NCBI GenBank assembly: GCA_903896925.1
Contig: CAITZM010000184.1
Location: 1-64,000, forward strand
Source of the DNA: an uncultured Lentisphaerota bacterium
GTDB lineage: Bacteria > Verrucomicrobiota > Kiritimatiellia > CAIQIC01
DNA length: 64,000 nucleotides
Direction of reading: 5' to 3'
The stretch's first letter is position 1, and every line of letters begins with the position of its first letter. Shown piece after piece: positions 59,557 through 64,000 of the stretch. A model generated the notes under the pieces. The model made no database searches, was not told where the DNA came from, and saw only the letters and a program-made list of their open reading frames with translations. The translations under genes were made by a program, and so were the position numbers.

Positions 59557-60747
59557 CTAGCAGGTGGTCAGGGCTTCGGCGAGCCACTCAAAGTGAGCGC
59601 GTGTGTTGTAGGCCTGCGCCGAGAGCCGTACATGCCGGCGCGAAGGGACGCCCCAATTGACCACCGGCACCTCGATCCCGTAGTGCTCCAGCAGCCGGGT
59701 CTGGAGCGGATCGATCGCGCCCGGGGGTGGCGGGGCTCCTTGGCAGCGCGCCGGCAAGGCCAGGGTGGCCATCGCGCCGAGCATCGTTTCCGGGCACGGC
59801 GGCGCCACCTCGAGCTCGGCGCAGAGCAGGCGGCGTGCGGTGCAGGCCAGTTCCCGGTTGTGCTGCAGCAGCGCTGGAAAGCCGCCCGGCAGCAGCGCGT
59901 CGCACCAGTCCAGTGCCGCGCCGACGCACAGCCAAGGCGTTGGGTCCAGCGTGCCGACCCAGTCAAAGCGCGTATGCAGCACATTGCGGCCCGGCCGCGG
60001 CGTGTTATAGCCGTGGCTGATCACAGCGGGTTGGATGTGTTCCTGGAGGTCGGGGCGCACGTAGAGGAAGCCGGCTCCCTTCGGTGCGCACAACCACTTG
60101 TGGCAGTTGCCCGCATAATAGGCCGGCCGCAGTTCATCCAGATCGACCGGCACCATCCCCGGTGTATGTGCGCCATCCACCAGCGTCTCCACGCCGAGTT
60201 TCGCGAGCACGTCCACAAGCTGCGCCACCGGAAAGACCAGTGCCGTCGGACTCGTGACGTGGTCGATCATGGCCAGGCGCGTCCGCGGGGTCACCGCCGC
60301 CAGGACCGCCGCGATGACTTCCTCGGCGTTGGAAAGCGGAAAGGGCACGCGCGCCACCACCAGCCGAGCGCCGGCGCGCCGCGCCGCCTCGGCGAGCGCG
60401 CACTGGCAGGCGTTATAGGCATGGTCCGTCGTCAGGATTTCGTCGCCCGGCTGGAACTCGAGCGAGCGGACGACGGCGTTGACTCCGGTCGTCGCATTTT
60501 GCACAAAGACGAGGTTGTCCGGCGCTGTGTGCAGCAGCTGCGCCAGCCGTAAGCGCGACGCATCGAGCAGCGGCTCCAGCTCCCGCACCAGGAAGCGCAC
60601 CGGCTCCGCCTCCATGCGCGCCCGCAGGGCCGTCTGCAGGTCGAGGATCTCGCGCGGACAAGCGCCGAACGAGCCGTGATTCAGGAAGACGATCGCCGGG
60701 TCAAGCGCCCAGCGCGTCGCCCAAGCTGAGGGAGCAGGCAGTTGCAT
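59557..60747 (-). CDS. Class V PLP-dependent aminotransferase, isopenicillin N epimerase-like
   Basis: 396 residues from ATG 60747; further in-frame upstream codons to 60783 run into a repeat-like segment. Class V motifs: FLNHGSFGACP, TTGVNAVVRSL, TTDHAYNACQ, DHVTSPTALVFPV, the Asp-His of VDGAHTPGM and the PLP lysine in GNCHKWLCAPKGAGFLYV. Relatives include isopenicillin N epimerase, egtE-type C-S lyases and cysteine desulfurase-like enzymes. Without partner genes the substrate cannot be assigned. Confidence 0.85.
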   Translation of the reverse strand: MQLPAPSAWATRWALDPAIVFLNHGSFGACPREILDLQTALRARMEAEPVRFLVRELEPLLDASRLRLAQLLHTAPDNLVFVQNATTGVNAVVRSLEFQPGDEILTTDHAYNACQCALAEAARRAGARLVVARVPFPLSNAEEVIAAVLAAVTPRTRLAMIDHVTSPTALVFPVAQLVDVLAKLGVETLVDGAHTPGMVPVDLDELRPAYYAGNCHKWLCAPKGAGFLYVRPDLQEHIQPAVISHGYNTPRPGRNVLHTRFDWVGTLDPTPWLCVGAALDWCDALLPGGFPALLQHNRELACTARRLLCAELEVAPPCPETMLGAMATLALPARCQGAPPPPGAIDPLQTRLLEHYGIEVPVVNWGVPSRRHVRLSAQAYNTRAHFEWLAEALTTC

Positions 60748-60774
60748 GGCGCGACTATAAACCAAGCCGCCCGC

Positions 60775-60806
60775 CCTTTCCAAGGCTGCAGGGAGGCTTG
60801 AAAACG
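60775..60806 (+). repeat. Degenerate TTTCCAAG...CTTGAAAA palindrome (K)
   Basis: CTTTCCAAGG at 60775-60784 and GGCTTGAAAAC ending near 60804 form an imperfect wide palindrome just upstream of the aminotransferase start. It is possibly an eroded copy of the paired element. Confidence 0.35.
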
Positions 60807-60852
60807 CAGGCGCCGGGTGGCATGTGCCGGCCTGAGGTTCAGGAACAGGGGT

Positions 60853-61515
60853 TCAGTGCGCTGTGGTCGGAGCGACGTAAGTGACCAGCTGCTCACGGTT
60901 GAGTTGGAGCACCACATCGCGCGCGATCAGCTCAATCTCGCCTGTTTTCTTGCGGAAGAAACGTTCAATCAGGCCCAGCTGGCGCACAAAGAAGCGTACG
61001 GCCCCGTTCTCGGGGTAGGCCCAGATCTTGGCGCGATAACAGGTTTTGCCCGGTCCTTCCGGCCACGCCTGCATCGCCAGCACCACCTTGAAGTTGCCGA
61101 AGAACCGCTCGCCATCCACCCGGAACAACATTTCCGCGTGCCCTGCATCCGGCCCGAAGCGCGCGACCTCGGTGATGTCGGAAGGCTCGTTGTCCTTGTT
61201 GATGTAGTGCCAGACATTGGTCTGCCCCGGCAGTGGCGTGATCGTAAAACCGGCCTTCTTGCCGGCCGGTCGGGACGCGGCATAGGCGCGCTGCACGTCG
61301 TCGAGCAACCGCCGCCGCCCGAGCATATTTTGCGCCGACACCCACGCCACGGCGACCTGCCCGCTGGCCGTGACCACGATGCAGTTGTTGCTCAGCACCG
61401 CTTGAGCCAGGGGATAATTGGTCGCCACGAGCCGCACCGGATCCGGAGCGTCGTCAGCGTGTGCCGCAGCCACGAGAGCCAGCAGGGCCGCCGCCAGTTT
61501 CAAGGTAAAATTCAT
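60853..61515 (-). CDS. Secreted protein of unknown function
   Basis: 220 residues from ATG 61515, signal peptide MNFTLKLAAALLALVAAAHA; 14 further upstream codons are not needed. The mature part has two alpha/beta segments (RLLDDVQRAYAASRPAGKK, GQTNVWHYINKDNEPSDITEV) and a beta-rich end with basic residues. I recognise no family. It lies 69 bases downstream of the uroporphyrinogen-decarboxylase-like gene on the same strand. Confidence 0.7.
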   Translation of the reverse strand: MNFTLKLAAALLALVAAAHADDAPDPVRLVATNYPLAQAVLSNNCIVVTASGQVAVAWVSAQNMLGRRRLLDDVQRAYAASRPAGKKAGFTITPLPGQTNVWHYINKDNEPSDITEVARFGPDAGHAEMLFRVDGERFFGNFKVVLAMQAWPEGPGKTCYRAKIWAYPENGAVRFFVRQLGLIERFFRKKTGEIELIARDVVLQLNREQLVTYVAPTTAH

Positions 61516-61584
61516 GCAAAAGTGGGCGCAACCTAGCAGGTATTTTGAGATTTGCAAAGCGGGACGGCTGAATTCTTAACCGCC

Positions 61585-62754
61585 TCAAACCTGGCCGTAG
61601 GCCCGCCAGGCGTCGCGGAAGTCCACGATCCGCTCCCAGGGCGCGGTGTAGGGGGTGTTGCAACTGGCGGATAGCATGAAGCGGTGGGCGTAGGGGCGCA
61701 GGCGCCGGCAGAGTTCCTCGATATAGGAAAAAACGGCGGCGCGTGTCCGCAGTCGCTCGAATTCCGTGGCGCTGATGCCGCCGGTGATGATGAAGCGCTC
61801 CCCGGTCAACCGCAGGGCTTCGTCGAGTTCGACGTCGCCGAGCGGAGGGAAGGCCACGCCTTCGAGCCCGTCCACACCGAGGCCGGCGATCAGCTTGAGG
61901 TTGTCGCGCTGCCGGCCGCAGGCGTGGATGAAAAGCAGCGCGCCGTGCGCATGGCAGAGCTGCGCGGCCTTCTCATAGAACGAGGCCGAATACTTTTCGA
62001 TGTAGTGCGGCGGATGAAAGGCGGCATCGAGGTTGTCCATGCACATCAGCACACGCACGCCGCCGGCGACCAGCTGCGCCACGAGGTCGAGCATCGCGGC
62101 CTCGTGCAGCGCGAGCAGCTCGGCGGCGCGTTCGGGGTGGTCCATCAGGAAGTACGTCGCGTTCTGCGCGCCGAGCAGGATGTGCAACATTTTGAGCGGA
62201 CTGCAGAGCTCGCCGGCGACGCATCCCTCGGCGCCGGCCTGTGTGCGCCCTGCGGACCAGGCTTCCGGTAAAAAGCGCCAGCGGCGCGCGCGCAGGCATT
62301 CCGTCAGGGCGTCGAGCTGGATCTCGTAGTCGTCCACCAGAAACTTTTCCTGCACGAGGGTGGACTCGGCCCAGACATAGCGCAGGCGCTCGGTCAGCGT
62401 GCCGGCGCGGGTGCGGAAGGTTTTTTCGATGACGAGGTCGCGGCCTTCAGCGTATTCATGCGTGGCGCAATCCAGGCCACGGAACAGCGGCTCGGCGAGG
62501 CCGCCCCACCAGCCGCGCTGTTCGTCGCAATAGATGTTCCGGCTGAACACGTCCAGGCCGAGGTGGCGGATGACGTCGAGCTGGGAACGGCATGGCGCCA
62601 GCTCCGGCGGCAGCGTGCCGTGGTTCCGGTGGTGGGCGAACCACTGCCAGTAATTCGGCGCGTAGGCGAGGCGCGGCGGCGTCCGGCGCGCCAGCACGGC
62701 GGCGATGCTGGACCCGCCGCTGCCGGGGGGCATGGGCTGTTCCGCAGGATTCAT
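61585..62754 (-). CDS. Uroporphyrinogen-decarboxylase-like protein
   Basis: 389 residues from ATG 62754, overlapping the previous stop as ATGA. Pattern of the URO-D superfamily: HLGLDVFSRNIYCDE, a lid-like segment, LHILLGAQNATYFLMDHPE, VRVLMCMDNLDAAFHPPHYI, GALLFIHACGRQRDNLKLIAGLGVDGLEGV and FIITGGISATEF. The His-x-Cys (HACG) and Asp residues resemble the zinc or metal site of corrinoid-dependent methyltransferases more than the decarboxylase arginines. It is probably a methyl-group or demethylation enzyme rather than heme synthesis. It is in an operon with a small membrane protein and an MFS transporter. Confidence 0.8.
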   Translation of the reverse strand: MNPAEQPMPPGSGGSSIAAVLARRTPPRLAYAPNYWQWFAHHRNHGTLPPELAPCRSQLDVIRHLGLDVFSRNIYCDEQRGWWGGLAEPLFRGLDCATHEYAEGRDLVIEKTFRTRAGTLTERLRYVWAESTLVQEKFLVDDYEIQLDALTECLRARRWRFLPEAWSAGRTQAGAEGCVAGELCSPLKMLHILLGAQNATYFLMDHPERAAELLALHEAAMLDLVAQLVAGGVRVLMCMDNLDAAFHPPHYIEKYSASFYEKAAQLCHAHGALLFIHACGRQRDNLKLIAGLGVDGLEGVAFPPLGDVELDEALRLTGERFIITGGISATEFERLRTRAAVFSYIEELCRRLRPYAHRFMLSASCNTPYTAPWERIVDFRDAWRAYGQV

Positions 62755-63191
62755 GTGTTGGTGGTGGTGAGGACGGGCCGCTCCACGCCGGGCGCCAGGT
62801 TGCGGATGGGGAGCGCCTGGGTAGACCCGCCGCCCTCCATGATCCGCATGGGCATGTGCTTGGACGGCACGCGCGGCTTGTGCAGGTCCGCGACATGTTT
62901 TACGACCGCATAGACCCCCACGCCCAGCAGCAGGACGATGCACAGTCCGACCACGGTCATGTAGGCGATGGATTGATCGGAGCGGGACGGCTTGCATGGC
63001 GGCGTCCCAAAGGACTGGGGAAAGTGCTGTGCCTGCTGGGTGCCGCCGGCACGTTGGTCTAGCACGAACACCAGCGACGGTTTCTTGCTGGTCGCCGCGC
63101 CCGGATGTGCCGCGGGATCCTGGTGCGCGCTGCCCGCCGTCGGTCGCGCCGGCTCCGGTCCGGGTGCGGGCGGGCTTTCAGGTGGGGACAT
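62751..63191 (-). CDS. Small single-pass membrane protein of unknown function
   Basis: 146 residues. A Pro/Ala-rich, probably disordered N-terminal region (~70 residues) precedes one clear transmembrane helix (IAYMTVVGLCIVLLLGVGVYAVV) and a ~50-residue C-terminal tail with MPMRIMEGGGSTQALPIRN. No family. The start overlaps the MFS gene end by 14 bases and the stop overlaps the next start by four, so it belongs to the three-gene operon. Confidence 0.65.
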   Translation of the reverse strand: MSPPESPPAPGPEPARPTAGSAHQDPAAHPGAATSKKPSLVFVLDQRAGGTQQAQHFPQSFGTPPCKPSRSDQSIAYMTVVGLCIVLLLGVGVYAVVKHVADLHKPRVPSKHMPMRIMEGGGSTQALPIRNLAPGVERPVLTTTNT

Positions 63192-64000
63192 GAGGGCCTT
63201 TCTCCAAAGGCATCGGCTCCAGCCTGGGCAACAGCAGGTGCATCAACCCGAGCGCGACGAGATAGGCGGAGGCTGCAATGATGAAGGGCACGACATAGTT
63301 GCTGCCCGTGGCGTCGAGATGGCGCGAGATCACCTGGGCGAAAACCATGCCGGCGACCGCGCCGGCCATGCCGCCGATGCCGGTGACGGAGCTGACGGCC
63401 TTGCGCGGCACCGTGTCGCTGACGAGGGTGAAGAGGTTGGCGGCGAAGCCGCAGTGCGCCGCCGCGGCCAGGGCGACCAGGCTGACCGCGAGCCAGAGGC
63501 TGTGGACGAGCGGCGTGAGAAAGACCGGCACGACGCAGAGCGAGCAAACGAGCAGCGCCAGCTTGCGCGCGGCATTCAGGCTCCACCCGCGCCGTAGGAG
63601 GTGTGACGAGAGCCAGCCCCCGCCGATGCCGCCGAAGCTGGAGAAGAAGAAGATCGTCATCAGCGGCAGCTGTGTGCCGTGCAGGTCGAGCCGGAAATGG
63701 ACCGAGAGAAAATCGGGGATCCAGTAAATGTAGAACCACCAGATCGGCGAGGAGGCCGCCATGCCGACCATGAAGGCCCAGGTCTGGCGGTGGCGCAGCA
63801 GCTCGAGCCACGGGATGTGTGCGGGCGGGTCGGGCGGATCCCGGCGGATGTAGGCGAGCTCGGCGGCGTTCACCCGCGGATGGTGGTCGGGCGCGCGATA
63901 GAGCCAGAGCCAGAACACCAGCCAGACGAAGCCGATCAAGCCGGTGGCGAAGAACGCACCCTGCCAGCCCCAGCGCGCGGCGAGCCACGGCACGACCAGC
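63178..64000 (-). CDS. MFS transporter, hexuronate/organic-anion type (partial)
   Basis: The 3' end is at 63178; the N-terminal part lies beyond the right edge, and the 274 residues visible cover roughly the last eight helices. FYIYWIPDFLSVHFRLDL and SSFGGIGGGWLSSHLLRRG are typical of the anion:cation symporter (ExuT/GudP-like) branch, which imports hexuronates, glucarate and similar acids. In a genome with a PL8 lyase, uptake of uronic acids is a tempting but unproven link. It heads an overlapping operon with the small membrane protein and the URO-D-like gene. Confidence 0.85.
   Translation of the reverse strand, partial: LVVPWLAARWGWQGAFFATGLIGFVWLVFWLWLYRAPDHHPRVNAAELAYIRRDPPDPPAHIPWLELLRHRQTWAFMVGMAASSPIWWFYIYWIPDFLSVHFRLDLHGTQLPLMTIFFFSSFGGIGGGWLSSHLLRRGWSLNAARKLALLVCSLCVVPVFLTPLVHSLWLAVSLVALAAAAHCGFAANLFTLVSDTVPRKAVSSVTGIGGMAGAVAGMVFAQVISRHLDATGSNYVVPFIIAASAYLVALGLMHLLLPRLEPMPLEKGPHVPT

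Noticed and set aside
61585..62754. Annotation as hemE
   Set aside because: The conserved arginine-rich heme-precursor site is not evident and the HACG motif suggests the methyltransferase branch of the superfamily.

Overview
The window is GC-rich, apart from a few AT-rich islands and the first ~0.9 kb. It reads as a Gram-negative heterotroph of the PVC superphylum, most like Kiritimatiellota or Lentisphaerota. That placement is an inference from gene content: many exported glycan-active proteins, DUF3472 proteins, type III glutamine synthetase, GT-C/DUF2723 membrane proteins, a mevalonate diphosphate decarboxylase, and dense short palindromic repeats that also enter coding sequences. No rRNA, CRISPR array, phage or insertion sequence was seen. 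One tRNA (Ala, GGC) is present.

Layout. 1-10.2 kb: an atypical partial gene at the left edge, a secreted phosphodiesterase-like enzyme, a B12-binding radical SAM protein divergent from a large membrane protein, an SRAP protein, a secreted SGNH hydrolase, hypA-hypB, and an ArsR-rhodanese regulator with a perfect inverted repeat in front of it. 10.5-17.6 kb: two GT4 glycosyltransferases, mvaD, an outer-membrane barrel, and a tightly overlapping operon of HAD phosphatase, an unrecognised protein and a PfkB kinase. 17.7-42.4 kb: about 25 kb entirely on the + strand, dominated by exported proteins: a GH-like TIM barrel, a transglutaminase-like protein with an F5/8C-like domain, two clan GH-D (GH36-like) proteins, a PL8 chondroitinase-family lyase, a further putative barrel enzyme, two DUF3472-type proteins, a GH20 hexosaminidase and a thioredoxin-fold protein. 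Housekeeping genes (tdh-kbl, an rlmN-like gene, a UPF0126 membrane protein) are embedded, often with 4-base stop/start overlaps. A plausible common theme is degradation of uronic-acid/amino-sugar glycans such as glycosaminoglycans. No sulfatase or SusC/D pair lies in the window.

42.4-64 kb: mostly housekeeping: gph, ssb, a uridine-kinase-like protein with a ThrRS-like N-terminus, dsbD, type III glutamine synthetase with a candidate sigma-54 promoter and an intrinsic terminator, a DUF2723 protein with an FkbM methyltransferase, ffh, a purine permease, two tandem lipoproteins, cutA, a YugP-type protease, tRNA-Ala, a class V aminotransferase, and a three-gene set of MFS transporter, small membrane protein and uroporphyrinogen-decarboxylase-like protein cut by the right edge.

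The most unusual signal is repetitive. (1) A ~50-base element made of two TTTCCAA...TTGGAAA palindromes about 32 bases apart forms the signal peptide of six exported proteins, always in the same reading phase, and also occurs in non-coding DNA. (2) A ~135-base element with 11-13-base terminal inverted repeats and two internal hairpins (three copies) sits upstream of three of those signal peptides. (3) At least fifteen short hairpins have unrelated stems but nearly constant loops (TCC/TCT/TTCC or the complement). Together they suggest palindromic elements repeatedly recruited into the 5' ends of genes for exported proteins.
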